DNA of 64,000 nt from an uncultured Fusicatenibacter sp. (GCA_902493585.1 CABUPZ010000001.1:1-64000), one strand, 5' to 3'. Counted from the first letter of the stretch, positions 34,215-43,519 are shown. Made by a program: numbers and translations. Notes: a model not told the origin generated them from the letters alone.

Positions 34215-34487
34215 TTACTCTTCTGAAGTATCTTCCAGGGAACTGTTGATCCCCGCCAGATAATCCTGCATACCGGTCACGTTCATCGTCGTGGTCGTCG
34301 CCTCACGCTGACTTTCCTTCTCCGCCTGAACATTGGTATAAACAGCCATAGAAAACCAGGTGATCAGACCTCCAAGCACCAGAACGGTAGCCGTATACTC
34401 CAGACGGCGAACCCATTTTTCACGGCGCATAAGTTTCTGGCGATTCGCTTTTTCCTTTTTATATTTGTCAACTTTTTCCTGACTCAT
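34215..34487 (-). CDS. Single-span membrane protein, function unknown
   Basis: A 90-residue protein with a very basic N terminus (about residues 1-28, many Lys/Arg), one transmembrane segment at about residues 30-51, and a polar tail. It would sit with the basic end inside and the Thr/Glu-rich tail outside. ATG 34487 has AAAGGAAGTC upstream. A TATAAT lies at 34596-34591 on this strand. No family recognised. Confidence 0.75.
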   Translation of the reverse strand: MSQEKVDKYKKEKANRQKLMRREKWVRRLEYTATVLVLGGLITWFSMAVYTNVQAEKESQREATTTTMNVTGMQDYLAGINSSLEDTSEE

Positions 34488-34523
34488 GCTTCGACTTCCT
34501 TTCCAAACCCTGTAATGCCGGCC

Positions 34524-34543
34524 GCAGCCGTTCAGCTGGCTGA
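34524..34543. repeat. Dispersed palindrome family A, degenerate copy
   Basis: GCAGCCGTTCAGCTGGCTGA shares the CCGTTCAGCTG core of family A. Confidence 0.35.
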
Positions 34544-34679
34544 TGTCTGCAAGCATCCTGCTCCATACCGGCAACACATAATGATTTAAAATTATACTAC
34601 AATTTCACCGGAAATAAAAGCTTTTTTTCAAATCGCCACGTTCACGCATACCGCCTGCCCCTGACTGCTTTCGTCCGCA

Positions 34680-35519
34680 TTAGATAACCACGATCACGCC
34701 GCCGTCATTTGCGTACATGCTGCTCACGCCCCGGGTATCCAGGATCACCGAGTCTTTCACCTTGATCCGCTCAAGGATCGCGTCCCTGACGATCTCCGCG
34801 CGTTCCGGACAGTTGCAGTGGGAAATGCCGAGAACCTTCTTTTCCGGCTCTTTGACTTCCTTTACAATATAATCCACCATCTTCATCAGCGCTTTGTTGA
34901 TTCCCCGTGCCTGATCCAGCTGGCAGATGGTTCCTTCCGGTGTGGCGCCCATCACCGGTTTGATCTTCAGCGCAGACGCGACAAACGCTTTCAGATTGGA
35001 AAGACGGCCGTTCTTTCTCAGCGTCTCCAGATTTTCCAGAACAAAATAGGTGTTCTGACCGTCAATATACTGTTCCACCGTATCGACCAGCTCGCCAAAC
35101 GGCATGCCTGCCTTCTCACATTCAATGATTTTCTTCACGATCAATGTCTCGCCCACAGACGCGCTTCTGGAATTAAACACATGAATCTTCTTTGTGCCGT
35201 CTTTCTCCAGCGCCAGTCCTCTTCCCAGCATCGCGCTGTTGTAGGAACCACTCAGTTCCGCGGAAAGGGTCACCGCATACTGGTGCTCCTGTTCTCCTTC
35301 AAATACCTGCTGATACACTTCCGGAGAAGGACATGCGGATTTTGGGCATTCCGGACATGCCGCTACTTTCGCCAGAAAAGACTTCTGATCAAAGGTCTCA
35401 TCGTCAACAATCTGCTCTCCTCCCACTTCCAGCGTCAGAGAAGCGGTGAGAATTCCCTGATCTTTCTTCATTTCTTCTGTCAGTTCGCAGCAGCTGTCTG
35501 CAATAATCTGATAGGACAT
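34680..35519 (-). CDS. DegV family fatty-acid-binding protein
   Basis: A 279-residue DegV protein with IIADSCCELTEEM at the start, the TASLTLEVGG region, an SAELSGSYNSA lipid-binding segment and a C-terminal ISHCNCPERAE domain. In Firmicutes, DegV/FakB proteins present a fatty acid to the kinase FakA; fakA is not in the window. ATG 35519 has a good GGAGGTAAT site. Its own promoter is at 35608-35636. Confidence 0.9.
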   Translation of the reverse strand: MSYQIIADSCCELTEEMKKDQGILTASLTLEVGGEQIVDDETFDQKSFLAKVAACPECPKSACPSPEVYQQVFEGEQEHQYAVTLSAELSGSYNSAMLGRGLALEKDGTKKIHVFNSRSASVGETLIVKKIIECEKAGMPFGELVDTVEQYIDGQNTYFVLENLETLRKNGRLSNLKAFVASALKIKPVMGATPEGTICQLDQARGINKALMKMVDYIVKEVKEPEKKVLGISHCNCPERAEIVRDAILERIKVKDSVILDTRGVSSMYANDGGVIVVI

Positions 35520-35607
35520 ACTATTACCTCCAAAATCACTCTCTATCTTCGATCGAATCGATAAATGACTGTCACATTTCATCACATAGTTTTGATAACT
35601 ACATTTT

Positions 35608-35636
35608 ATGATACCATACTCTCCATAGCATTGCAA
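35608..35636 (-). promoter_or_regulatory. Promoter of the DegV gene
   Basis: Leftward TTGCAA (35636-35631), 17-base spacer, TATCAT (35613-35608). Confidence 0.65.
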
Positions 35637-35738
35637 AACATTTTTACTGTCTTTTTTCCCTTTTTTGAGGTATACTTATTAATGTTTCCTATCATCCTCA
35701 CCGAATCCGTATGCTGAATCTGAACAAGGAGAATCTGT

Positions 35739-36659
35739 ATGCGCTATGATCTGCGTTCAGGCATGACGCCTGTCCCCGAAGAAACCGCGGCTTTGGAACA
35801 GCCGCAGCTTGAACTGTATACTTTTGAAGACGCTGAAAACGTTCTTTCCTCCGTCCCGTTTTATTCGGTTCTAAAGCGGGACCTGGGAACCGAAAAGATC
35901 CAGTACTGCAAGGCGGAGATGCTGCCGGGCTGTGTAATCGGCACTCTGGTCATTCCGGACAAGTCCGCACCCCTCCATGACAGTATGAAACTTTCCTATT
36001 ACCTGGAACAGAACCGGCTGATCCTGATCGATGAAAACGGACAGATCCTGGAGACGCTGAATCGTCTGCTGGAATCAGAACTGCTGGAAACCTCAGAGAC
36101 CCCGCGTTTTTTCTTTTCCTTTCTGGAATCCCTGATTCAGGATGACCTGCTCTTTCTCCAGAATTTTGAAAAACGTCTGGCTACCATGGAGGCATCTCTG
36201 ACCGATGCCCTGCCCCGGGAGCTGAAAACCAATGTGATCACAGGGCGGCGGGAACTTCTGGTTTTTCACGCCTACTATCAGCAGCTGATGGACATGTGTG
36301 AGATTCTCTCAGAAAATGAAAATCATTTCTTCCCGGAGGACTTCACCATTCACTTCAACCGGCTGTCCGGCAGGATCGACCGTCTCTACGACCATACCCA
36401 GATCCTGAGAGAATATGCCCTGCAGATCCGGGAAATGCATCAGACGCAGGTAGACATCCGTCAGAATGAAACCATGCGTCTTCTGACTGTGGTTTCCACT
36501 GTTTTCTTCCCCCTGTCCCTCCTGGCGGGATGGTATGGGATGAATTTCAAATATATGCCGGAGCTTCAGAACCCTTTCGCTTATTTTATCCTGATCGGCG
36601 TATGCTTATTGATCGTGATTCTGGAAATCTGGTATTTCAAAAGAAAAGGCTGGCTGTAA
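35739..36659 (+). CDS. corA: CorA family divalent cation transporter
   Basis: A 306-residue CorA-like channel with a large N-terminal cytosolic domain, a long helix and two C-terminal transmembrane helices. The pore signature YGMNF is at the end of the first one and MPEL follows in the loop. CorA moves Mg2+ and sometimes Co2+ or Ni2+. A DUF5721-type gene follows 12 bases later on the same strand, so they are probably co-transcribed. Confidence 0.92.
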   Translation: MRYDLRSGMTPVPEETAALEQPQLELYTFEDAENVLSSVPFYSVLKRDLGTEKIQYCKAEMLPGCVIGTLVIPDKSAPLHDSMKLSYYLEQNRLILIDENGQILETLNRLLESELLETSETPRFFFSFLESLIQDDLLFLQNFEKRLATMEASLTDALPRELKTNVITGRRELLVFHAYYQQLMDMCEILSENENHFFPEDFTIHFNRLSGRIDRLYDHTQILREYALQIREMHQTQVDIRQNETMRLLTVVSTVFFPLSLLAGWYGMNFKYMPELQNPFAYFILIGVCLLIVILEIWYFKRKGWL

Positions 36660-36671
36660 GGAGAAACTTGT

Positions 36672-37175
36672 ATGCGCGCATTTAAAATAAAAAATCTGAA
36701 AGACTTTATGAACCAACTGCTTCTGGCAGATACTTTCGACTATTTTTCTGTATCGGAAGCTTCCATTACCACATTTGTCACTTTTTCCATCGACGGTTCT
36801 CTCCACCCGGATTTCTACGATTCTGACACGGCGGCACGTCTGAAAGCTGCCGGCAAATCACAGGTACGGTGGTCGGGCATCAAATCCTGGTGTTACTCCG
36901 TGATCCGCGGCAAACGGACACCGGTCAGCTTCCGTTTTATCTTCCTTCTTCCGGAGGACCGAAGCCGGGCGCTGTGCGAATCCTGCCAAGCCCCCGTCGA
37001 ACCGGACAATATCGCAGGGCTTTTCCTCAATATCCAGTACAACGGCACCGCGCTGACCGTCACGACAGGGACCTCCCTGAAAATCTTTACGCTGGACAAG
37101 ACCCTGGAACATGCTTTTGACGACGCCGTCCAGAAGTTCCTCCTGGAACATGGCATTGACTTCCAAATGGAGTGA
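36672..37175 (+). CDS. DUF5721-like protein
   Basis: A 167-residue cytosolic protein that starts RAFKIKNLKDFMNQLLLADTF and contains a conserved FSIDGSLHPDFYD stretch. It resembles a clostridial family of unknown function (DUF5721, recognised by pattern only). The family is usually single-domain and soluble. It lies 12 bases after corA. The mid-part has two cysteines (CESC) that may bind metal. Confidence 0.7.
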   Translation: MRAFKIKNLKDFMNQLLLADTFDYFSVSEASITTFVTFSIDGSLHPDFYDSDTAARLKAAGKSQVRWSGIKSWCYSVIRGKRTPVSFRFIFLLPEDRSRALCESCQAPVEPDNIAGLFLNIQYNGTALTVTTGTSLKIFTLDKTLEHAFDDAVQKFLLEHGIDFQME

Positions 37176-37313
37176 CCATTTGCAGTCGTGCCCCACAGGC
37201 ACTATGTTTTCACATATTCTGCGCAGACCTGGCTGAACTGTCACAAAAACGGCACTTTATAAAAACTTTACAAATCTGAAAACCCTTGATTTTACAATGT
37301 TTTCTCCATTTTG

Positions 37314-37340
37314 TTAGCACTCTTTTAAAATGAGTGCTAA
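37314..37340. promoter_or_regulatory. CIRCE element (HrcA operator)
   Basis: An exact TTAGCACTC (37314-37322), nine-base spacer, GAGTGCTAA (37332-37340). A TTGACT lies just downstream (37348-37353), with TATAAC 20 bases further on. It puts htpG under HrcA heat-shock repression. Confidence 0.93.
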
Positions 37341-37414
37341 TTTTTTCTTGACTTTTTGATTTTCCGGTATTAGTATAACTCTTATCAAGAAAAGAAAAAG
37401 GAGCGTGACTTATC

Positions 37415-39541
37415 ATGGCAGCAAAACATGGTAATCTGTCAATCAACAGCGACAATATTTTCCCTATCATAAAAAAATGGATGTACTCAGATCATGACAT
37501 TTTCGTTCGTGAGCTGGTTTCCAACGGCTGCGATGCCATTACAAAACTGAAAAAACTGGACGGCATGGGCGAATACGAGCTTCCGGAAGATTATAAAGCC
37601 AGCATCCAGGTCATTGTAAATCCGGAAGAGAAGACTCTGAAATTTATCGATAACGGTATCGGTATGACCGCCGACGAAGTGGAAGAGTATATCACCCAGA
37701 TCGCATTTTCCGGTGCAACAGAATTTCTGGAGAAGTACAAGGACAAGACCAATGCAGATCAGATGATCGGCCACTTCGGACTTGGCTTTTACTCTGCGTT
37801 CATGGTTGCGGACGATGTGCATATCGACACCCTGTCCTACAAAGAGGGTTCCACCCCGGTTCACTGGGAATGTGACGGAAGCACCGAATACGACATGCAG
37901 GACGGTGATAAGACGACGGTCGGAACGGAGATCACCCTGTATCTGAACGAAGACTGTCTGGAGTTCTCCAACGAATACCGTGTCAGAGAAGTCATCGAAA
38001 AATACTGCTCTTTCATGCCGGTGGAAATCTTCCTTTCCAAGGCAAATGCTCCGCAGGAATACGAGACCATCGATGAGAAAGACCTGCGGGATGACGATGT
38101 TGTCGTAGAACACATCCACGAGGATGCAAAATATGAGGAAAAGAAAAACGAGGACGGCACCAAAGAACAGGTAGAAGTCTCTCCTGAAAAAAATCAGGTA
38201 AAGATCAACAAACGTCCGGTTTCCTTAAGTGATATTCATCCGCTTTGGAGCAAACACCCGAACGAATGCAGCGACGAAGATTACAAGGAGTTCTACCGCA
38301 AGGTATTCAACGACTACCGCGAACCGCTGTTCTGGATCCACCTGAACATGGACTATCCATTCAACCTGAAAGGTATCCTGTACTTCCCACGGATCAACAC
38401 TGAGTATGATTCCATTGAAGGAACAATCAAACTCTACAACAACCAGGTATTTATCGCGGACAACATCAAGGAAGTAATTCCGGAATATCTGATGCTGCTG
38501 AAAGGTGTCATCGACTGCCCGGATCTGCCGCTGAACGTATCCCGAAGCGCACTGCAGAACGACGGTTTCGTCAAGAAAATCTCCGATTATATTTCAAAGA
38601 AATTCGCGGATAAACTTTCCGGCATGTGCAAGACAGACCGTGAAAATTACGAGAAATTCTGGGACGACATCAGCCCGTTCCTGAAATTCGGATGCATCAA
38701 GGATGAGAAATTCTCCTCCAAGATGATGGACTATATGCTGTACAAAAACATCGACGGAAAATATCTGACCCTGGAAGACTGCATCAAAGAAAATACAAAA
38801 TCCGAAGAGACTGCCGAGAATACCGACAGCGCTTCCGACTCCGCAGAATCCAACAGCGAAACAGCTTCCAGCGAGAACACTGAGGAAACTGCTTCCGATT
38901 CCGCATCCTCCGAGGAAAATAAGGACGAAAAGAAAGAGCCGGAAAAGACAACCATCTACTATGTGACGGATGAAGTGCAGCAGAGCCAGTACATCAATAT
39001 GTTCCGCTCCCAGGGCATGGACGCTGTGATCCTGAAGCACAACATTGATTCCGCATTCATCTCTCATGTGGAACGTCTGAACGAAAACGTAAGATTCCAG
39101 CGGATCGACGCGGATCTGACGAACGATATGAAAGAGGAAAGCTCCGAAGACCTGACCGATGCAGCCAAGACTCTGACCGACCTGTTCCGCAAGGTACTGG
39201 ATAAAAAGGATCTGGATGTAAAGGTAGAAAACCTGAAAGATGAAAATGTCTCCGCAATGGTAACCCTCTCCGAGGAAAACCGCCGTATGCAGGAAATGAT
39301 GAGAATGTATGGAATGACCGGAATGGATCCGTCCATGTTCGGCGGCCAGGAAACTCTGGTATTGAACGCAAAACATCCTCTGGTAAAATATGTTCTGGAA
39401 CACGGCGACGGCGAAAATACACCACTGTTCTGCGAACAGCTGTATGATCTTGCCATGATCAGTCACAAACCACTCGACCCGGACGCTATGACAAAATTCG
39501 TAAACCGCAGCAATCAGATCATGATGCTGTTGGCTAAGTAA
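37415..39541 (+). CDS. htpG: Chaperone HtpG (Hsp90)
   Basis: A 708-residue Hsp90. The N-terminal ATPase is seen in ELVSNGCDAITKL, DNGIGM and GHFGLGFYSAF; the middle domain in NVSRSALQND; and the C-terminal dimerisation domain at the end. Typical bacterial HtpG is about 620-640 residues. The extra length comes from an acidic Ser/Glu/Thr-rich insert at about residues 462-510, in the middle domain just before TIYYVTDE. A CIRCE element controls it, unlike B. subtilis htpG. Confidence 0.96.
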   Translation: MAAKHGNLSINSDNIFPIIKKWMYSDHDIFVRELVSNGCDAITKLKKLDGMGEYELPEDYKASIQVIVNPEEKTLKFIDNGIGMTADEVEEYITQIAFSGATEFLEKYKDKTNADQMIGHFGLGFYSAFMVADDVHIDTLSYKEGSTPVHWECDGSTEYDMQDGDKTTVGTEITLYLNEDCLEFSNEYRVREVIEKYCSFMPVEIFLSKANAPQEYETIDEKDLRDDDVVVEHIHEDAKYEEKKNEDGTKEQVEVSPEKNQVKINKRPVSLSDIHPLWSKHPNECSDEDYKEFYRKVFNDYREPLFWIHLNMDYPFNLKGILYFPRINTEYDSIEGTIKLYNNQVFIADNIKEVIPEYLMLLKGVIDCPDLPLNVSRSALQNDGFVKKISDYISKKFADKLSGMCKTDRENYEKFWDDISPFLKFGCIKDEKFSSKMMDYMLYKNIDGKYLTLEDCIKENTKSEETAENTDSASDSAESNSETASSENTEETASDSASSEENKDEKKEPEKTTIYYVTDEVQQSQYINMFRSQGMDAVILKHNIDSAFISHVERLNENVRFQRIDADLTNDMKEESSEDLTDAAKTLTDLFRKVLDKKDLDVKVENLKDENVSAMVTLSEENRRMQEMMRMYGMTGMDPSMFGGQETLVLNAKHPLVKYVLEHGDGENTPLFCEQLYDLAMISHKPLDPDAMTKFVNRSNQIMMLLAK

Positions 39542-39567
39542 ATAAATAAAGAAAGAAAGAATGAATG

Positions 39568-39630
39568 AAACAGACCGAGGGCATCGCTCAATCATCGAAT
39601 CGATGATTGAGCGATGCCCTCGGTCTGTTT
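39568..39630. terminator. Perfect 30-bp hairpin after htpG
   Basis: Bases 39568-39597 and 39601-39630 are exact inverted copies around a 3-base loop, with AAA at the left end and TTT at the right. It separates convergent htpG and lrgB and may stop both. A perfect 30-bp stem is far longer than an ordinary terminator needs. Confidence 0.75.
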
Positions 39631-39659
39631 CGGAAACGGCAACTGTGCAATAACTCTCA

Positions 39660-40352
39660 TCACAAAAACATAGCGAATACCGACGCTCCCACCACGGTCA
39701 GCAGTCCGGAAACGGCGATGGACAGGCTGCTCATGGCGCCTTCCACTTCCCCCATTTCCATCGCCTTTGCCGTTCCGATGGCATGAGATGCGCTTCCGAT
39801 GGCGATTCCCTTCGCTACCGGCTCATGAATCCGGAAAATCCTGCACACCAATTCCGCGATGATATTTCCCAGAACTCCTGTGACAATGATCACCGCCACC
39901 GTGATCGTCACGATGCCGCCCAGTTCCTCCGAAACACCCATGCCGATCGCCGTTGTAATGGATTTCGGCAGCAGTGTCACATATTCCTCGTGGCTCAGCC
40001 CGAACGCAGCTGCCAGCGCAAGGACACTGCCCAGGCTGCTCAGGACACCGGAAAGAATGCCCGCCGCTATCGCCTTTGCATTTTTCTTCAGCTGCTCCAG
40101 TTGTTCATACAACGGAATTGCCAGGCAGACCGTCGCCGGAGTCAGTAGGTAACTCAGATATTTTGCCCCTTCGTTATATCGTTCATAATCCACATCAAAG
40201 ACCAGCAGAACTGCAGCCACAAGAACGATGGAAATCAAAAGCGGATTAAACACCGCCAGCTTCCATTTCCGCTTGATCCATACCCCCACCTGATAAGCCA
40301 GAACGCTGACCACCACACCAAAAAACAGGGAATCTCCCAGCAGCTCACTCAT
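39660..40352 (-). CDS. lrgB: LrgB family antiholin-like membrane protein
   Basis: A 230-residue LrgB/CidB-like protein with six or more hydrophobic segments and the family's conserved [19 protein letters not shown] and [13 protein letters not shown] stretches. With LrgA it is linked to murein hydrolase activity and pyruvate/metabolite export in other Firmicutes. It overlaps lrgA by eight bases on the leftward strand. Confidence 0.92.
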   Translation of the reverse strand: MSELLGDSLFFGVVVSVLAYQVGVWIKRKWKLAVFNPLLISIVLVAAVLLVFDVDYERYNEGAKYLSYLLTPATVCLAIPLYEQLEQLKKNAKAIAAGILSGVLSSLGSVLALAAAFGLSHEEYVTLLPKSITTAIGMGVSEELGGIVTITVAVIIVTGVLGNIIAELVCRIFRIHEPVAKGIAIGSASHAIGTAKAMEMGEVEGAMSSLSIAVSGLLTVVGASVFAMFL

Positions 40353-40707
40353 CTCTCTTCCTCCTGTCCATCCGTATGATTCTCTGTGTTACTCTCCCGG
40401 ACACCACCATCACCACAACCGTCGTCACAACGGTAATGACCGCCACGGACAGCAGGATCGGCCGCAGTGCACTCCAGGAATCCAGAAGTCCCACCGCCGC
40501 CGGGATAAACATCAACGGCATGATTTCAATCAGAAATTTTCCGGAATCCTGTACCGCTTCCAGCGGCAGAAGGTGTGTCATCAATGCCGCCAGCATCAAT
40601 ACGAGACCGTAAATGCTTGCCGGGATCGGCAGGGGGATTACTGCCCGCAGGATTTCTCCCAGAAAAGAGATCAGAAGAATGATACCGAATTGTTTGATAT
40701 ACTTCAT
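40345..40707 (-). CDS. lrgA: LrgA/CidA family holin-like protein
   Basis: A 120-residue membrane protein with four hydrophobic segments and the LrgA pattern PLPIPASIYGLVLM, then MPLMFIPAAVGLLD. Possible ATGs at 40728, 40716 and 40707 lie close together; GGAGG is ten bases before the last, which was chosen. It shares a four-base overlap with the GNAT gene upstream, so the three genes form one run. Confidence 0.88.
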   Translation of the reverse strand: MKYIKQFGIILLISFLGEILRAVIPLPIPASIYGLVLMLAALMTHLLPLEAVQDSGKFLIEIMPLMFIPAAVGLLDSWSALRPILLSVAVITVVTTVVVMVVSGRVTQRIIRMDRRKRDE

Positions 40708-41270
40708 TTCCCGCATTCCTCCCTGCATTTGTTGACTGCCGCCTCCACCAGATCACTGTCTTTCCTAACCGCTGTTCCTTCTTCCTCCTGAACCTTCTGG
40801 TAAGCGATTCTCGGGCTTCCATCCGCCGCGTAAATTGTGCCGCAGGGTATAAATCCATTCTTTTCCAGAATATGCTGCATCACCCGATTATCTCTGTGGG
40901 TGTCAATACGGAGATTTCCGCATCTGGCAACCGCCCATTCCAGACAACAGTCCGCGACTCCCCGCACACGGCCCCGTCCCGCAAGGCGGTGAACCACTCC
41001 GTAAGGTTCTTCGTTCAGCCATTTTCCACCGTCTATCTTCTGATACGTGGCATCCGGACCCGGAAGGTAAGAAAACACTCCCTCGATCTCATTTTTCTGA
41101 ACGCACACATAACAAACACCCCGGCGGATTTCTTCCTGTATCAACGCATCCGCGGGATAAGAATCTTTCCATTGACCTGGATTTCCTGTTTTTCTCATAA
41201 ATGCTCTTGCATGAGCATAAATTTCCATCAATATCCCCAGGTCCTTCTCTTCTGCTTTTCGAATATCCAC
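40704..41270 (-). CDS. GNAT family N-acetyltransferase
   Basis: A 188-residue acetyltransferase that starts MDIRKAEEKDLGILMEIY. The core includes GVVHRLAGRGRVRGVADCC (acetyl-CoA loop R/Q-x-x-G-x-G/A type) and a C-terminal NRVMQHILEKNGFIPCGTIY. The substrate is unknown. A promoter at 41325-41354 drives it, and lrgA and lrgB follow in the same direction. Confidence 0.85.
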   Translation of the reverse strand: MDIRKAEEKDLGILMEIYAHARAFMRKTGNPGQWKDSYPADALIQEEIRRGVCYVCVQKNEIEGVFSYLPGPDATYQKIDGGKWLNEEPYGVVHRLAGRGRVRGVADCCLEWAVARCGNLRIDTHRDNRVMQHILEKNGFIPCGTIYAADGSPRIAYQKVQEEEGTAVRKDSDLVEAAVNKCREECGK

Positions 41271-41324
41271 TGCCTCTCTCCTTTTCTGTCTTTTCCTCTG
41301 ATTGGCAATGCCAAACCATTGCCT

Positions 41325-41354
41325 ATCTTACAACAAACGTCTTTTCCCTGTCAA
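41325..41354 (-). promoter_or_regulatory. Promoter of the GNAT-lrgAB unit
   Basis: Leftward TTGACA (41354-41349), 18-base spacer, TAAGAT (41330-41325). Confidence 0.65.
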
Positions 41355-41447
41355 GCAGGAGCAATTTTTAAAAATTCTTAGGAAGTTCCGCCGCTTTCCT
41401 TTATTTTTCTTCGATATACTGAAACAAACAAATGTGGGGGAAATATT

Positions 41448-42135
41448 ATGAAGACGATCAAAAAGAACAGTAAAATAAAAAATGCCGGTTCTGGATTTTT
41501 CCGGCATTTTTGCTTCTTGCCGCAGTAACAGGCATACTCATTCTTGTCCGCGTAAAACCGGACTGGATCTATCGGGCAAACCAAAGCGTCACATCTCTGT
41601 TTACCAGCGCCCCGTTCGAATCCTTTTCTCCGGAAAGTCAAACGCTGCAGACCGCTTCAGCGGACGAACTGCTCCAGGGCGCCTACGGATGCAGCCCAGG
41701 CACAGAACTGTTTCTTGTCAATGAGGACCATCCGCTTCCTTCTGATTATACTCCGGAGCTGACCGTGTATCCGGATACCGATGTCCAGCTTTCATCCATG
41801 CAAAATCAGAGGCAGGCCAATACGTAAACAGCAACTGCTGGAATTACGGATTTATCATCCGCTATCCATTTCTGAAAACAGAAAGCACAGGCATTCCCTT
41901 TGAACCCTGGCATCTGCGCTATGTAGGCCTGCCCCATGCGGAAATCATCGAAAAGAATTCCTGGACGCTGGAAGAATATCTGAAACAGATGACTCCCGGA
42001 ACTTTTTACCGCAGCGGAAACTACTGGATTTCCCGTCAGGAAGGACCGCTGCTGTCTTTTCCCGCCACAAAATTTGACTTCCATATTTCTCCGGACAACC
42101 AGGGCTTCTATGTCCTCTGGGGACAGCTTGATTAG
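41448..42135 (+). pseudogene. Broken VanY/DacB-type D,D-carboxypeptidase
   Basis: The ATG at 41448 has a GGGGGAAAT site, but its frame stops after 26 codons. The frame that fits begins in a nearby A-rich run and continues as a membrane anchor plus ELFLVNEDHPLPSDY, the start of an M15 D-Ala-D-Ala carboxypeptidase. That frame ends at 41827. In another frame 41821-42135 reads NCWNYGFIIRYP, then FEPWHLRYVG and SWTLEEYLKQM, the C-terminal half with the final histidine. The central SxxR...HxxGxAxD catalytic part is missing. So a one-base slip and an internal deletion have inactivated it. Its end overlaps the convergent kinase-like gene. Confidence 0.75.
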
Positions 42136-42743
42136 AGCATCGATTTCACAATGGTATGATAAGCATTTTCCAGAATTTCCGCCGCCTGCTCCACGGAAAC
42201 GCGGCTGCTGTCCAGACAAAAGTCATATTCGTCCATCTTATCCCAGCAGCCTTCTGTAAAATAGTTATAATAATACTCTCTCTGCTTGTCGATCCTGCGG
42301 ATCAGGCTGCGGGCTTCCTTAGCATTGATGGACGCCCGCTTCATGATCGTCTGAATACGCACCTCCATCGGCGCGTAGACAAACACGCTGACACAGCTGT
42401 TCATTCCCTTCAGGATACGGTTGGCGCACCTTCCCACGATAATGCAGTCCTCCCGGGCCGCCAGTTCCTCGATAATCTTTTTTTCCGTGTCGTACAGCAT
42501 ATCATTCATAGGATAAAAACGGAACCTGTTTTCCATCTGCATTTTCTCATCCACCGGATACCTCCAGGGATTGGCCCTCTGTTCATCCACCTTCAGCAGT
42601 TCCTCATAGGGAATATCACTGCGTTCCGACGCCAGCCGGATCAGTTCTTTATCGTAAAAATGAATCCCCATGCGTTCCGCCAGAGCTCTGGCGATCCGCC
42701 GGCCATTGCTTCCGTACTGCCTTCCAATCGTAATTACTCCCAT
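42132..42743 (-). CDS. Cytidylate-kinase-like protein 1
   Basis: A 203-residue protein of the cytidylate-kinase-like family, with an N-terminal P-loop-like GRQYGSNGRRIA, an IIVGRCANRIL core and a C-terminal YDFCLDSSRVSVEQAAEIL. The family is predicted to bind nucleotides; substrate is unproven. It shares about two thirds of its residues by eye with the next gene (GRQYGS, FYDKELIRLA, MLYDTEKKII, GRCANRILK), so the two are tandem paralogues. ATG 42743 has GGGGAAG upstream. Confidence 0.85.
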   Translation of the reverse strand: MGVITIGRQYGSNGRRIARALAERMGIHFYDKELIRLASERSDIPYEELLKVDEQRANPWRYPVDEKMQMENRFRFYPMNDMLYDTEKKIIEELAAREDCIIVGRCANRILKGMNSCVSVFVYAPMEVRIQTIMKRASINAKEARSLIRRIDKQREYYYNYFTEGCWDKMDEYDFCLDSSRVSVEQAAEILENAYHTIVKSML

Positions 42744-42869
42744 AGTCACTTCCCCTTTCTTTTCTTTCGAAAAAAGGAAGACCGCCCACAGGCAGTCCCC
42801 CTTTTTCGCACTGTGAAGATCCGGCAGTCTTTTCCGCTCATTTGCCGTCCCGTCCACAGCAGCTTCTGT

Positions 42870-42888
42870 GTTATCATTCAGCTGTTAC
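42870..42888. repeat. Dispersed palindrome family A, degenerate copy
   Basis: GTTATCATTCAGCTGTTAC in the gap between the two kinase-like genes. Confidence 0.35.
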
Positions 42889-42910
42889 CAGGTACGTCTC
42901 TCAGTTACAC

Positions 42911-43519
42911 TTACTCTTCTTTCAGTGTCTGATACATTTTTTCCAGGATCTTCGCATATTTCTCGATGGACCACTTGCTGCTGTCGATACAGATGTCATA
43001 CTCATCCATATCCTCCCAGTTCCGATCGGTAAAATAATTGTAGTGATATCTTCTCTGTTTGTCCACCTTTCTGATCCGTGCACGGGCTTCTTTCTCACTC
43101 ATGGAGTCCCGCTCCATAACGTTCTTGATCCGGAAGTCCATCGGTGCATAGACAAAAATACTCAGACAGTCATCTCTGTCTTTAAGGATCCGATTTGCGC
43201 ATCTTCCGACGATCACGCAATCCTCGGTAGCAGCTTTTTCCCGAATGATCTTCTTTTCCGTATCATACAGAATATCATTTACGGAATAATACCAGCGTTC
43301 TTCTGCTATCCAACTGTTCTCTGTCATTGCAGGATAGTTCCAGAGACTTGCCCGCTTCTCATCTGCCTTTACCAGCTCGTCGTAAGGAATATTACTCTTC
43401 TCCGCGGCCAGACGGATCAATTCCTTGTCATAAAACTGGAATCCAAGACGCTCTGCCAGTTCCTTTGCGATTTTTCGGCCATCGCTTCCGTATTGTCGGC
43501 CAATCGTTATAACACCCAT
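42911..43519 (-). CDS. Cytidylate-kinase-like protein 2
   Basis: A 202-residue tandem paralogue of the preceding gene: GRQYGSDGRKIAKELAER, a VIVGRCANRILKDRDDC core and YDICIDSSKWSIEKYAKIL at the end. ATG 43519 follows AGGAGAGGTG. The 167-base gap to copy 1 holds a family A repeat. Probably a gene duplication; whether both act on the same substrate is not known. Confidence 0.85.
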   Translation of the reverse strand: MGVITIGRQYGSDGRKIAKELAERLGFQFYDKELIRLAAEKSNIPYDELVKADEKRASLWNYPAMTENSWIAEERWYYSVNDILYDTEKKIIREKAATEDCVIVGRCANRILKDRDDCLSIFVYAPMDFRIKNVMERDSMSEKEARARIRKVDKQRRYHYNYFTDRNWEDMDEYDICIDSSKWSIEKYAKILEKMYQTLKEE

